Shown here one piece after another: positions 6,250 to 18,140 of a DNA stretch of 64,000 bases. How positions within the stretch are numbered: position 1 is the stretch's first letter; every line of letters starts with the position of its first letter. The DNA lies in the NCBI GenBank assembly GCA_943736015.1, contig OX031065.1:503501-567500 (forward strand), written 5' to 3'. Both the position numbers and the translations under genes were made by a program. Source of the DNA: Tridacna crocea. Its lineage: Eukaryota > Mollusca > Bivalvia > Cardiida > Cardiidae. The notes beneath the pieces are model-generated. The model had not been told where the DNA came from and did not search any database. It saw only the letters and a list, made by a program, of their open reading frames with translations.

Positions 6250-6403
6250 CTGCAAAGTAAGAGAGAACAGCATGACTTCACAGATTACATTGTAAAGGTT
6301 AGGATTGAACATTTCTTACAGAGTCTCTGGAATGTAACTAAAGCTTGATTACAATTTAGATTTCTTTCTTTGAATGTACACTGTGGATAAAATTATCCCT
6401 TCT

Positions 6404-6573
6404 GGGCCCCTATTCACCAACCATTCTTTGTCCTATTCTCCAGAATTTTCTGCATTTGTAAGTAACACGACTTCTGATTGGCTAAACCATTCGGTTTAGT
6501 GTAACTTTATGTAGAATTCTTTGGAGAATAAGACTAAGAATATTCTCAAGAACAGTTGGTGAATACAGGCCCT
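6404..6573. repeat. Inverted-repeat MITE, TATTCACCAACCATTCTT family
   Basis: Ends are GGGCCCCTATTCACCAACC and its inverse GGTGAATACAGGCCC. Internal AACCATTCGGTTTAG is itself palindromic. Related copies: 42785-43000, 50611-50992 and 52140-52338. Confidence 0.65.
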
Positions 6574-6664
6574 AAACTTCTGATGCCTGAGGACTAGCTC
6601 CAAGCCTGAAGTAAATATCTTAAGAAATGACAGAGATATAAAAGATTTAAGGTTTTGAAAAAAA

Positions 6665-6916
6665 TTAACCCTTTCTCAAACTGCAAATTTTGGACCAGAC
6701 CAAATTGAGAGCATTTTGCAAAAGACAAATTAACAGTTGCTAATAAGATGATTTTTCTATATGGTAGGGTAGAAAACATTGTGGGAAGCCTTTTGAAAAC
6801 ATTGAGGGAAAAGGAGAAAATGCTGGTTACCAGCATTTTCTCCTTTTCCCTCAATGTTTTCAAAAGGCTTCTATTCCTGACCCGTAAAAACCAGGGATTG
6901 TTTGGGAAAGGGTTAA
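6665..6916 (+). mobile_element. TTAA-flanked palindromic MITE (piggyBac-like)
   Basis: Begins TTAACCCTTTCTCAAA and ends TTTGGGAAAGGGTTAA. The core is a long hairpin centred on AAATGCTGGTTACCAGCATTTT. TTAA duplicated at both ends and CCC/GGG termini are the piggyBac signature. Confidence 0.75.
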
Positions 6917-7314
6917 GTAGAAAAGGTGTTGATCTTTGTCAAAATATGTTTGATATCATTGTTACCTGTCCCTGTTATATGGGTCCCCTTTTAGATAATC
7001 TAAAACTAGTCTAATTATCAAGTAAATATAAACTTAATGCCAGAGATGTTATAAAATATCAACTTTTTTCATTGACGATGACAACGAAACTGACGCTAAT
7101 GACGACCACGTCGGAGCTATAAAAAGACCTTGAAGGTTTGCCGAGTCAAGCTAAAAATGTTCTTTCAGAGCAAATTGTGTTTCATGATTGTTTTCCCCTT
7201 TTGACGGACCATTTTTCACTTGTATTCAAATATAAAACTATAAGGCATGTTGAGTATTGTTCGTCTGGTTCAGATTTGTATCTGAGGGCAAATAGTTGTT
7301 AACTCTAATATTAC

Positions 7315-7460
7315 CTAATGGATAAGTTTTAGACCAGTCCAAAGTAAAAGCATTTGCAAATGACAAACTTAATGCTACACTCATAAGGATTTATTTTCTT
7401 TGAAAGGGTTGAAAGCATAGTGGGAAATAGAGGAAATAGTTACCAGGATATTCCCCTTTT
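7315..7460 (+). mobile_element. Left half of a degraded TTAA MITE
   Basis: The sequence from TAGACCAGTCCAAAG to the core GAAATAGTTACCAGGATATTCCCC matches the left half of the family. It is broken off by the 156-bp-repeat element; a decayed right half appears to resume at about 8995. Confidence 0.5.
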
Positions 7461-8990
7461 TATACGCCCGTCGAAGACGGGACGTATTATGGGATCACCC
7501 GTGGCGGGCGGGCGGGCGGGCGGGCGGCGTCCAGTTCTTTGTCCGGAGCATATCTCCAAAACTATACAAGCTAGGGTTATGAAATTTCATGGGTGGATAG
7601 ATCTCATCGAGGCGGAGTGCAGTGCACAGGAATCATAACTCTTGCTCACTTAATTTTTGAGTTATTGCCCTTTGTTGTTTTTCATACTTGAATTTTGTCC
7701 GGAGCATATCTCCAAAACTATACTAGCTAGGGTTATGAAATTTCATGGGTGGATAGATCTCATCGAGGGGGAGTGCAGTGCACAAGAATCATAACTCTTG
7801 CTTGCTTAATTTTTGAGTTATTGCCCTTTGTTGTTTTTCATACTTGAATTTTGTCCGGAGCATATCTCCAAAACTATAGTAGCTAGGGTTATGAAATTTC
7901 ATGGGTGGATAGATCTCATTCAGGGGGAGTGCAGTGCACAAGAATCATAACTCTTGCTTGTTTAATTTTTGAGTTATTGCCCTTTGTTGTTTTTCATACT
8001 TGAATTTTGTCCGGAGCATATCTCCAAAATTATAGTAGCTAGGGTTATGAAATTTCATGGGTGGATAGATCTCACTGAGGGGGAGTGCAGTGCACAGGAA
8101 TCATAACTCTTGCTCGCTTAATTTTTGAGTTATTGCCCTTTGTCGTTTTTTATACTTGAATTTTGTCCGGTGAATATCTCCAAAACTATACTAGCTAGGG
8201 TTATGAAATTTCATGGGTGGATAGATCTCACCGAGGCGGAGTGCAGTGCACAGGAATCATAACTCTTGCTTGCTTAATTTTTGAGTTATTACCCTTTGTC
8301 GTTTTTCATACTTGATTTTTGTCCGAAGCATATCACCAATACTATACTACCCAGGGTTATGAAATTTCATGGGTGGATAGATCTCATGGATTGGGGGTGC
8401 AGTGCACTTAAATCACAACTCTTGCTTACTTAATTTTTGAGTTATTGCCCTTTGTTGTTTTTCATACTTGAATTTTGTCCGGAGCATATCTCCAAAACTA
8501 TAGTAGCTAGGGTTATGAAATTTCATGGGTATATAGATCTCACTGAGGGGGAGTGCAGTGCACAAGAATCATAACTCTTGCTTTCTTAATTTTTCAGTTA
8601 TTGCCCTTTGTCATTTTTTATACTTGAATTTTGTCCGGTGAATATCTCCAAAACTATACTAGCTAGGGTTATGAAATTTCATGGGTGGATAGATCTCACC
8701 GAGGCGGAGTGCAGTGCACAGGAATCATAACTCTTGCTTGCTTAATTTTTGAGTTATTACCCTTTGTCGTTTTTCATACTTGATTTTTGTCAGAAGCATA
8801 TCTCTAAAACTATACTAGTTAGGGTTATGAAATTTCATTGGTGGATAGATCTCATCAAGGGGGAGTGCAGTGCACTGAAATCACAACTCTTGCTTGCTTA
8901 ATTTTTGAGTTATTGCCCTTTGTTGTTTTTCATACTTGAATTTTGTCTGGTGCATGCCCCAGCTTTACAACTTGGGGTAAGACGGGCGTA
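7461..8990. mobile_element. Element with nine exact 156-bp tandem units and short inverted ends (Pearl-like)
   Basis: The ends are TATACGCCCGTC (7461) and GACGGGCGTA (8981-8990). After a lead-in with CGTCGAAGACG and a GGGC run, the GTCCGGAGCATATCTCC landmark recurs at 7541, 7697, 7853, 8009, 8165, 8321, 8477, 8633, 8789 and 8945. That is nine units of exactly 156 bp with no indel between landmarks. Bivalve Pearl-type elements also combine short terminal sequences with a core of ~160-bp tandem repeats, so that is the likeliest class. No protein is encoded. Confidence 0.7.
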
Positions 8991-9054
8991 TCTTGCGACA
9001 ATTTGCCGCTCTTGTTCAACAATACTTTCACAATTGCAATTCCTTGGGGTCGAT

Positions 9055-9215
9055 AAAACTCGGATTTTAAAGGCATTTGTAGACGACAAACTTTCTGCTA
9101 CAAATCAAATATTTTTCTTTGAAAGCGAAGAAAACATTGCGGGAAAAAGGAAGAAAAACATGCTGGTTAACAGCATTTTCAATTTTTCCCACAGTCTATT
9201 TGGTCGTGATCTGAA
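9055..9215 (+). mobile_element. TTAA MITE fragment
   Basis: Contains GCATTTGTAGACGACAAA and the core hairpin CATGCTGGTTAACAGCATTTT but lacks clear TTAA ends. Confidence 0.5.
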
Positions 9216-9252
9216 TGATAAAGCTAGTTTTTAACCAGTTTGTTGTAGTTCA

Positions 9253-9481
9253 GTAACCCTTTCCCAAACAATCCCTGGTTTTTACAGGTCAGGAATAGAA
9301 GATTTTTGAAAATATTGTGGGAAAAGGAGAAAATGCTGGTAACCAGCATTTTCCCCTTTTCCCACAATGTTTTCTACTCTATCGTATAGAAAAACCATCT
9401 TTTTAGCAAATGTTGATTTGTCCTCCGCAAAATGCTTTCAATTTGGTTGGTCCAAAATTTGCCGTTTGGAAAAGGGGTAAA
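9253..9481 (-). mobile_element. TTAA-type palindromic MITE
   Basis: CCCTTTCCCAAACAATCCC left end, core AAATGCTGGTAACCAGCATTTT, right end GCCGTTTGGAAAAGGGG. The flanking TTAA has mutated. Confidence 0.65.
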
Positions 9482-10020
9482 GTATACACTTTTATGCACT
9501 TCATAGCTTTCTAGCATCAGTTTACACCATAAAGTTTGAAAAACTTTTTTTCTGTCATCCATCGGGGTGTTCTAGAAGGGTTGTCTTCTATTTAGGTTAA
9601 CTATATTAAAGTAGGTAATTGCTTTTTTTTACTTGTTACAAAAAATGAAGTGAAAGCCCCAATAACAGCCAAAAGTAAATGATGGAGGAGGGATATCAAC
9701 ATGCATTTGAATATACAAGTAAATCATGCCGTATAAAAGTATGGAAATTATTGTTATGATGATAATATATGTTGTTGCACATTCAGTCACTAGTAGAAAA
9801 ATGAATTTTAAAACTAGGCAAAAGGTAAACAAAGACAGAGCGTAGTGGCAATTTTTGACCTACTTTTAACATGCAATTTTCTGCCAACAAATAACAATCG
9901 GACAAACAGTATAGACTGAAGAACAGATTACCAACTTGACGGTTATTTCCGCACTTTTGAATTATGTAATTTAAATGCATTTAACACCTCCTTTGTCTTC
10001 TTTTGGCTGCTATCTGGACT

Positions 10021-10246
10021 TTAACTCATTACCAAACGATAAAATTTTAGATTTGTCCAAATCGAAAGCATTTGTAGACGAAATAAAAGTGACTGAAAAT
10101 TTGAAATTTGTTTTGTGACGGGTAGAAAACATTGTGGGAAAAGGAGAAAATGCTGGTTACCAGCATTTTCTCCGTTTCCCACAATGTCTTCAAAAGGCTT
10201 CTTTCCCAGGGTCGTTAAAAGTCGGCATTGTATGGTAAAGAGTTAA
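10021..10246 (+). mobile_element. TTAA-flanked palindromic MITE
   Basis: Begins TTAACTCATTACCAAACG and ends TGGTAAAGAGTTAA, with the TGCTGGTTACCAGCA core. It lies in the SLC6 intron, 34 bp from the TM1 exon's donor site. Confidence 0.75.
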
Positions 10247-10279
10247 GCCCCCTTTTGTATGTATCATCTATAAACTTAC

Positions 10280-10400
10280 CGCCGCCATTTCTGTAACACA
10301 AGTAGGGGAACCTCCAAATGTTACCCAAGCCCACAGAGTACCCTATACAGGACAGGAGAAAGTCTAGCTTGTGGGTCCACGTCTCTCGCTTCACGTCCAG
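10280..10400 (-). CDS. SLC6 transporter exon encoding TM1
   Basis: A 121-bp exon with acceptor CCCCTTTACAG before 10400 and donor G|GTAAGT after 10280. It translates as [20 protein letters not shown] then [20 protein letters not shown]. [14 protein letters not shown] is the TM1 signature of the sodium:neurotransmitter symporter family and carries the Na+ and substrate contacts of the unwound TM1 region. The exon ends in phase 1 and reads directly into the exon at 6118-6249. The N-terminal exon(s) and promoter lie further right and were not recognised. The upstream intron is a tandem array containing copies of this exon's own 5' edge. Confidence 0.92.
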
Positions 10401-11670
10401 CTGTAAAGGGGAACAGAATCTTTACATTCAAAATTCTAAGTCAAAAAGGGGGCATTACTATGTCAAAAAGATTTGATGGTACTTGTCCACGTTTTATGAA
10501 CTTCTTTTGATAGAAAGTTAACAACTCATCGAAGTTTGATTGTCTGTCCACGTCTCTCGCTTCACATTCAGCTGTAAAGGGGAACAGAAGCTTTACATCT
10601 AAAATTTTATGTCGAAAAAGGGGCATTACACAGTCAAAAAGGTTTGATTTTTTTGTCCACATCATATGAGCTTCGTTTGATAGATTATCAACAACTCATC
10701 GAAGTTTGATTATCTGTCCACGTCTCTCGCTTCACATCCAGCTGTAAAGGAGAACAGAAGCGTCACATTCAACATTTTAAGTCGAAAAGGGGGCATTACT
10801 GCATAAAAAAGTCTTGATCGTTACTTGTCCACATTATATGAGCTTCTTTTGATAGATAGTTAACAACTCATCGAAGTTTGATTGTGTGTCCACGTCTCTC
10901 GCTTCATGTCCAGCTGTAAAGGGGAACAGAAGTTTTACATTCAAAATTTTAAGTTGGAAAGGGGGCATTACTACGTCAAAAAGGTTTGATGGTTACTTAT
11001 CCACGTTTTATGAGCTTCTTTTGATAGATAGTTAACAACTCATCGAAGTTTGTTTGTGTGTCCACGTCTCTCACTTCATGTCCAGCTGTAAAGGGGAACA
11101 GAAGCTTTACATTCAAAATTTTAAGTTGGAAAGGGGGCATTACTACGTCAAAAAGGTTTGATGGTTACTTGTCCACGTTGTATGAGCTTCTTTTGATAGA
11201 TAGCTAACTACTCATCGAAGTTTGTTTAAGTCGAAAAGGGGACATTACTGTGTCAAAAAGGTTTGATGGTTACTTGTCCACGTTGTATGAGCTTCTTTTG
11301 ATAGTTAACAACTCATCGAAGTTTGATTGTTGGTCCATGTCTCTCGCTTCACGTCCAGTTGTAAAGGAGAACAGAAGCTTTACATTCAAAATTTTAAGCC
11401 GAAAAGGGGGCATTACTATGTCAAAAAGATTTTATGTTTACCTGCCCACATTTTATGAGCTTCTTTTGATAGATAGTTAATAACTCAACGAAGTTTGTTT
11501 GTGGGCCCATGTCTCTCGCTTCACGTACAACTGTAAAGGGGGAATAGAATCTTCACATTCAAAAGTTTAAGTCGAAAAGGGTGCTTTACTGTGTCAAAAA
11601 GGTTTAATGGTAACTTGTCCGCGTTTTATGAGCTTTTTTTGGTAGGTAGTTAACACCGTCTCCAAGTTTG
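10401..11670 (-). repeat. ~172-bp tandem array with repeated SLC6 3' splice sites
   Basis: Landmark CGTCTCTCGCTTC recurs at about 10380, 10551, 10721, 10893, 11065, 11338 and 11510, giving units of 170-172 bp with one partial unit near 11227. Read on the minus strand each unit runs from intron sequence through CCCCTTTACAG into about 26 bases matching the start of the TM1 exon, then diverges. The acceptor AG is kept in five of the six extra copies (near 10572, 10742, 10914, 11086, 11531) and is mutated to AA near 11360. The last units (to 11670) are degenerate. Confidence 0.8.
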
Positions 11671-11954
11671 AAGTAAATATTTTAATATTGACAGAGATAT
11701 TGAATAATACCAAACTCTTTCGTCAATTTTAGACGAGAAAATGACATAAATGTGTCAAATGTTTTGATGATTACCTGCCTTATATTGATTTTCTTTGTGA
11801 TGGTGGACCTCTTGCCCAAGTTAGTAAGTGGATGTCTTCACTAATAACAGAAATATTGCAAAAAATTCTTTTTTCAAAATTACAAGTCGTTATGCCTCTC
11901 ATGTGCAACTTGACTGCCGTGGCAAAGTTTTTGACAGGAAAGAAAAAACGGTGT

Positions 11955-12130
11955 AAAGCAGAGAAATGACCCTCCCCTACAAAATGACCAATGGGTCATT
12001 TCTCTACGTTGAGGAATGACCCAGGTCATTATTCTACGTAGAGAAATGACATGTATCTTTTCCATTAATGTTTAAAGTAGAATAATGACCCGGGTCATTT
12101 TGTGGGGGAGGGTCATTTCTCTGCATTACA
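11955..12130. repeat. Foldback repeat built on GGGTCATTT
   Basis: Several direct and inverted copies of AATGACCCxGGTCATT and CTACGTAGAGAAATGAC. Outer arms CCTCCCCTACAAAATGACC and GTCATTTTGTGGGGGAGG pair. No coding content. Confidence 0.55.
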
Positions 12131-12306
12131 TCGGCACCATGTACCATACATCCGAACATTACAACGGTATTCACTAACCACTTTAAATTGTGTTTTAGCA
12201 TTCTCGACCGAGAAAGTATTTTTGATCTGAAAACCGTATGGTGCCAGTAGGAACTTAAATTTGAAATATGGAAAATTAGTAAGAACTACACCACGGGTTC
12301 ATTTAC

Positions 12307-12536
12307 TTAACTCTTTACCACACAATCCCCACTTTTAACGACCCTAAGATAGAAGCCTTTTGAAAACATTGTGGGAAAAGGAGAAAATGCTGGTAACCAG
12401 CATTTTCTTTTTTTCCTTCAATGTTTTCTACCCTTCCCAAAACAAAATATCAATTTTTGAGCCACAATTATTTTGTCATCTGGAAATGCTTTCAATTTGG
12501 ACAAGTCTACAATTTTGTCGTTTGGTAAAGAGTTAA
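12307..12536 (-). mobile_element. TTAA-flanked palindromic MITE
   Basis: TTAACTCTTTACCACACAATC to TTTGGTAAAGAGTTAA with a TGCTGGTAACCAGCA core. Confidence 0.75.
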
Positions 12537-13028
12537 GGATGGTTTGTGAATGTTGTACTCAAGTTTTGTGCAGAAGGTATTAGATTTGATAGGAATTTGT
12601 TACAATTCAATACGATATGATCAGGCGAATTTTTTGAGAAGCAGATTGCTGATCGAATGAGGTCGGTGGTGAAGGGTTTCAGCCATGTATCTCGAAATTG
12701 TTTCATTAATGATGATTCTGTTATGAACAGTGTAATTGTATCATTATTAAAGGACAAGTTGATTTTTTATAGACCCAGAAACCCACTTTATAAAGCTTGT
12801 TCACGATGCACGCGCAGACTACATGTTTTTTATGGTAATTTATACCGAAAGATCATTCCCACAGACAGTACAAGAATATCAACTATCTGCTATGCACTTT
12901 AAGTGAAAATAACATTACAATAAATTGTATTAAATTACGCCACCTACCATGCAATTCAGCACAAATTCGTTTTTTTCCCCTAACGATCAGCCTTTAACTA
13001 CCTTTAGGAGACCGTGACATATAGAGGA
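12537..13028. other. Intergenic sequence without recognised features
   Basis: AT-rich. Short frames on both strands (for example 12657-12902) show no domain, splice context or repeat relationship that I can recognise. Confidence 0.4.
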
Positions 13029-13183
13029 TATTTGTTTTTTTTTGGTGAAAGATCGAAATTTATTTCATCGAGTGGACACCATGGATAATATTTTCACGAG
13101 TGGCGCAGCCACGAGTGAAATATTACCGATGATGTTCACGAGATGAAATGAATTTCGATCTTTCACAGAAAAAAACAAATATT
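13029..13183. repeat. Foldback MITE with ACGAG-type hairpin tip
   Basis: Arms TTGGTGAAAGATCGAAATTT and AATTTCGATCTTTCACAG pair over about 60 bp. The middle is CACGAGTGGCGCAGCCACGA, a compact GC-rich hairpin. Confidence 0.6.
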
Positions 13184-13933
13184 CTATTTATTTCATGCTT
13201 TTTACCCTTTCTGGGAGGAGCTTTATCAAAATTCAGTACAGTTCTTTTCTCTTTTTCCCCGTGGCGTACCCCTCCCGTATATCAACGTTACGTCAAGCGC
13301 GAGAAATGTAAGGTATATGACGTCATATTTCCCATCTGGTTGTTAGGCACGCGCAATTTACCTAGACAACAAGAACGTGAAAATCGGTATTTTCACTGGT
13401 AGTACCAGTGTAAGATCGAAAAATATTTTCACTGCTATTTCTCGATATCCTACCGGAAAGCATAAAATAAACATGGGTATTTTTGGGCGCATGATGGCAA
13501 GAAAATGTTTGGCCCGCATGGTAGCAAGAAAATGTTTGAGTATGTAGGCTATTGCATGCATATGTTGAGGTGCTTTCATTTTCGCTCTTAATATGACAAA
13601 AGATTACATGTATAAGATCTGACATTCGTTGGCATTTTAGGTGAAATTTATTGAATAAGGTTAGGGAAAATATTATTGAGCTCGTCAAAGGCTCACTAAA
13701 ACATTTTTTTTTGCGACGAGTTCAAAGAAATGTTATGTCAAAACACCAACTTCTGTTAGATTGTTTTTACGATATAACGGTATTTCACAACTTATACATC
13801 GGAAGATGCAAAACTATCTAGAAAATATCCATACAATCCATTCACTTCTACGAAACCCGTATAAAATGATGTCAAAACGATGTCATACAACTGTTATATC
13901 AAAAGTTTATAAGATAAAAAAATAATGGGTATC

Positions 13934-14055
13934 TCTGAAAACAAGGGAGGTTATGTCATAAAGCCATGTTATTCATTCTTTGCCTTCTTCAAAGGTTGAA
14001 GAAGGCAAAGAATGAATAACATAATTTTATGACATAACCTCCCTTGTTTTCAGAG
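13934..14055. repeat. Perfect-arm inverted repeat
   Basis: CTCTGAAAACAAGGGAGGTT (13934) is repeated inverted at the right end, and TTATTCATTCTTTGCCTTCT pairs with its inverse around AAAGGTTGAAG. The arms are about 58 bp with few mismatches. Confidence 0.6.
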
Positions 14056-14180
14056 TAATATAATAATGTACATTTACGTAGCGCTATATATCCCGGACAA
14101 ACCAGCCTCACAGCGCTGTACAATCTCATACAAATATAATATATACTACCATCACCATCAAGATCCGATTGTTTCATATT

Positions 14181-14354
14181 CTCTTGTTTTGTACCACTAC
14201 AGATCTTTATACGAAATGCTTACTTAGTATAGCAATAACTGAAATCCTTTGCGAAGATACAATTCAAGAGGTCGAATATTTCCATAATAATTGTTAACTC
14301 GTAAATGGCTTTGATACATTTCGTATAAAGATCTGTATTGGTACAAAACAAGAG
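14181..14354. repeat. Inverted repeat with 38-bp arms
   Basis: CTCTTGTTTTGTACCACTAC (14181) and AGATCTTTATACGAAATG pair with CATTTCGTATAAAGATCT and TACAAAACAAGAG (ends 14354), separated by about 95 bp. Confidence 0.6.
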
Positions 14355-14566
14355 AAGAAGGGGGAGGGGAAGAAGAGGACGTAAGTTGAACGAAGAAAAA
14401 ATGGAGTGGTTTGACTGTGTTCATTTCTGGTAAAAGAAAAAAAAATCTCATAGCACAAGGAAAAAGCTTGGCAGCCTATTGAATAATTGTAATATTTTTT
14501 AGAGGTCCAAAAGGGAATTCCTTCTTAAAATTAAATACGGTTTTTGTCAAATTTAGAAGCAGGAAG

Positions 14567-14634
14567 CGGACGTTGTAGATCCAAGATCAGACTGCACGTT
14601 CTGTGCAGTCTGATCTTGGATCTACTGCGTCCGC
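14567..14634. repeat. GATCAGACTGCAC palindrome element
   Basis: GCGGACGTTGTAGATCCAAG, then the palindrome GATCAGACTGCACGTTCTGT and its return arm to CTACTGCGTCCGC. It is the core of a second MITE family; better preserved copies are at 23216-23427 and 31705-31918. Confidence 0.6.
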
Positions 14635-15127
14635 ACAATAGACTGAAATCGTATTTGTTGTTGAACGAATTAGGTTAGTTTGGCGAAGATTCAGACAGTT
14701 TGTTGGGATGACACAGATCATGCAGCTATCAGTTAAATTGAACAAAGTACTCTAATACCTTATAAAAGTATTTTTAGACATGTCAAGGGGTGTTGTTTAC
14801 ATGCTAAACTTTTATCTATTTCTTTTGTTATGGTGGTCTAATGATAATCTAAACTCATATGTATTTCTTTTGTTGTGGTGATAGAGTTCCATGAAAACAA
14901 ACTCTGAGGCCGAAATAACCTGTTTTTATCAAATGGCAGATTCTATGACGTAACTCGATACATGGCCTGCATAATATTAAACAGGGCATTTGGTATCTCA
15001 TAATAACAAGTAAGGTGATATTCGAGATAATTCTAACAGGTCTGTAATAGATATGTTTACCTTTTACTAAATGACGAAAAATTAAGAACATGCGGAAGCA
15101 TTTCGGAGCCAACGATTCAAATGTGGT

Positions 15128-15343
15128 TTAACCTGTTACCACACAATACCGAGTTTTAACAACCCTGAGAAATTAGACTTGTGAAAACATTATGGGAAAA
15201 AAAGAAAATGCTGGTAACCAGCATTTTCTACTTTTCCCACAATGTTTTCTGCTCTTTCTTTTATGTCAGCAACACTTAAATCATTGTCAGCAAATGCTTT
15301 CAATTTGAACTAGTTTAAATCTTTGCCATGTGGTAAAGGGTTA
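15128..15343 (-). mobile_element. TTAA-flanked palindromic MITE
   Basis: TTAACCTGTTACCACACAATA to TGTGGTAAAGGGTTAT (right TTAA mutated), core TGCTGGTAACCAGCA. A second, partial copy lies at 15370-15500. Confidence 0.7.
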
Positions 15344-15619
15344 TACGACGGGATTCTTAGAATGGATCAGAACAACATTGTGGTAAAAAGGAGAGAATGC
15401 TGGTTACCAGCATTTTCTCCTTTTTCCACAATGTTTTCAGAAGCTCTCTTGTTAAGGGTAGTTAAATATCGGGATTGTTCGGCAAAAGGTGTACCCAACT
15501 TATTGCGCAATAAAAAAATAAATCCACATAAAGTCAGCATGACACGGTACATAGTTGAATTTTTATATCATTATCCTATTACAGTGTTTATACTGCTTGA
15601 CGAAGCTAGCTAAATTTAA

Positions 15620-16035
15620 CCAGTTACTCAACAACAAAAATTGAGTAGATTCAGTGTACTTTATTCTTCTCAATCTGTTGACTTTATCGTGATTGTATGT
15701 GGGCTCTGGCTTAGCCGAAAGTGCTGACTTTTGACCTACTTTTTTGATAGTAATAACAAATGAATAAATAGGAGTTTGTGATTGGTTAAAAATAATTGTC
15801 ACGTTCTTTATTATTATTATTATTAATTTAAGAAGGCTCCTCATGTCAAATTTTGGTAAAAAATATAAACATGTTTTTATTCTAAATGCCCCTGGTGGCA
15901 AATAAGTAAACATATTTATTTTAAGGTCACCTGCCTTTTTGCTAGTACTCTATGTCTTTTTTTTTTTTGTTAAAGATATTTCTCGTTTTCATTGTTGTTG
16001 TAGTTGGTAAGATATAAAATTAGGTGGACCCCAAT
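15620..16035. other. Intergenic sequence without recognised features
   Basis: AT-rich with an (ATT)n stretch near 15812. No convincing exon or repeat boundary seen. Confidence 0.4.
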
Positions 16036-16612
16036 CACGGGTAGGAAACTTCATATTCAGAGCCAATGGCTCCGACGAGAAAATGTTGTGTTGGTCTTCC
16101 GTTTCTGAAGATGTCGGCTGAAAAACAATCCCAAAACAGGTAGGCATGTCAATATTTGTAATTATGTGTTCTTATGTTTTTGAAATTCAAAAAAAGTAGA
16201 ATGTCATTCGATCCTCTGGTCTTTCAACGTGTTTTCTGCACTACGGAAAGTTGGAACAGGTGTACGATGTTGTCTGAATCATTTGTGGCGTGGGTTGACC
16301 GTAGCCAAAATAATACGTCTCGGGGATAAATACAGGCTCTTTCTGCCCATTAAATAAGCAAAGTAAAGAAGGTTTCCTATTCTACAGGCTTTGATAATTG
16401 TCTTTGCCGTTTCCATTCACTCAATGCAAGAATCAACAGAAAACTTCACAAACACGGGCGTAATTTAAGAAAGGCTCCGATTGTGTAGGTTGGCTACGAA
16501 AATATCGGTTTGCTCCGAATGAAGAGGAATTTCGTTCATTTTTTTTTTCTAATTTCCGGGTATATATAAGAAGGTGCGTCGAGTTAAATGTGAAGCAACA
16601 AGTCCATTTTCC

Positions 16613-17130
16613 GAGGGGCGTTCAATAAGTAATGCTCCTGACCCACTTTCAGTTGTCTGATGTAGCTGATTTTGCATGTGTAATGATTTATATCTCTATG
16701 GGTTATGTGGCAAATTATGGCTCTGAACTAATTGTGGTTTCTGATTTACAGGTGTTTGAACTGAGTCATTTGTGTGACTGACATCTGATATAAAATGAGT
16801 AAAATTACTTATTGTAACCCATTGGTCATTTAAATTCTAGTACAGACTTCCGGCCATATTTGAATTCACGATGCCAGCATTTTACAAGGTCATATGATGG
16901 GGCATTATCACCATAAGTTTCTTTAAATTCATCAAGTCTCCTGTGGTGTGCGTCCTTTCAAATACAAAAACTGGATCACAGCGCGACAGTCAACAGGCTC
17001 CGATTTCACATCTGACTCAGTTCAAACACCTGTAAATCACAAACCACAATTAGTTTAAAGTTGTAATTTGCCACATAATCCATAGAGATATATCATTACA
17101 CATGCAAAATTTCAGCTAGATCAAAAACCC
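16613..17130. repeat. Inverted repeat with a mariner-like end
   Basis: GGGGCGTTCAATAAGTAATG resembles mariner-type terminal repeats. The segment with TGCATGTGTAATGATTTATA, GGTTATGTGGCAAATTA and CAGGTGTTTGAACTGAGTCA (16660-16770) recurs inverted at 17010-17130. The right mariner-like end is not recognised. Confidence 0.4.
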
Positions 17131-17144
17131 TAGTTGCCAGGAAA

Positions 17145-18140
17145 TTCTTTTAAAACCCTCACCTCTGAAACTGATCGTAAGATTTTGAAATCATTTCACA
17201 GAGATGTTCCTTGTGTGACCCTTTTCAAAAATTGTAGGCGAAATTTTAACCCCGTAAGAAACATGGCTCTGGTGAATGAGGGCTACTTGCACTGAACGGA
17301 AATGAAGAAATTCTTGAAATTCTTCATCTCTGAAACCGCTGGTCAGATTTAAAATAATTTCACAGAAATGTTCCTTGGGTTTCCCTTTTCCAAAATTGTT
17401 CGCAAAATTTTGATGTCAAGAGACCTGGCTCTGTTGAATGGAGGCTACTTGCATTATACGGAAATGAAAAAGAAAAATCCTTCTTTATTTTGATCCGTCA
17501 ATAAACACGGCTCTGATGAATGAGGGTTACTTGCACTATGGCCATGAAGAAATTCTTAAAAATTCTTCTTCTCTGAATCTGATGGTCAGATTTTGGAATC
17601 GTAGAAAGAAAATATTAAAATTCTCGGCTGGAACGGCTTGTCAGATTTTGAAATACTTTCACAGAAATTTCCTAGGGTAACCCTTTTCGCAAAGTGTTCG
17701 AGAAATTTTGATCCATCAAGAAACATGGCTCTGATGTGGGCTATTAATACTATGTGGACATGAAGAAATTTGAAAAAAAATCTTCTTCTCTTAATTGGCT
17801 GGTCAGACTTTGAAATAATTTCACAGATATGTTCCTAGGGTGACCTTTTTCAAAAATCATTTTGGAAATTTTAGATCCGTCGAAAAACAACAGCTTATTG
17901 TTGGCACCCGCATGTGGTTCTCTCGTTGGACTTATGATTTTAGTCACTTTCGAGCATGTGCTCTTCTGCAAGAAATTGTTCTTGTGTGATCTATCCAAAA
18001 TTTATTTGCAGAATTCTGATTCATCAAAATCATTGCTGTGATGATGATTGTAGGGGTGGTGACAGATTTCAAAATGACTTTTACAAGTGACCTTTTTAAA
18101 ATTGCTTGGCAAAATAATGATTTTGTTTCCAAAGTTTCAA
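17145..18140. repeat. Diverged ~180-bp tandem repeats
   Basis: Units with TCTCTGAAxCxGxTGGTCAGA, TTTCACAGAxATGTTCCT, GTGACCCTTTTCAAAAATTG and GATCCGTCAAGAAAC recur about six times with many substitutions. The wording resembles the repeat units of the 53515-54675 and 59757-60980 elements. Confidence 0.5.

Noticed and set aside
7420..7638. 72-residue frame with a Gly/Arg-rich segment
   Set aside because: It runs from an MITE fragment into the 156-bp tandem element and its GGGC run.
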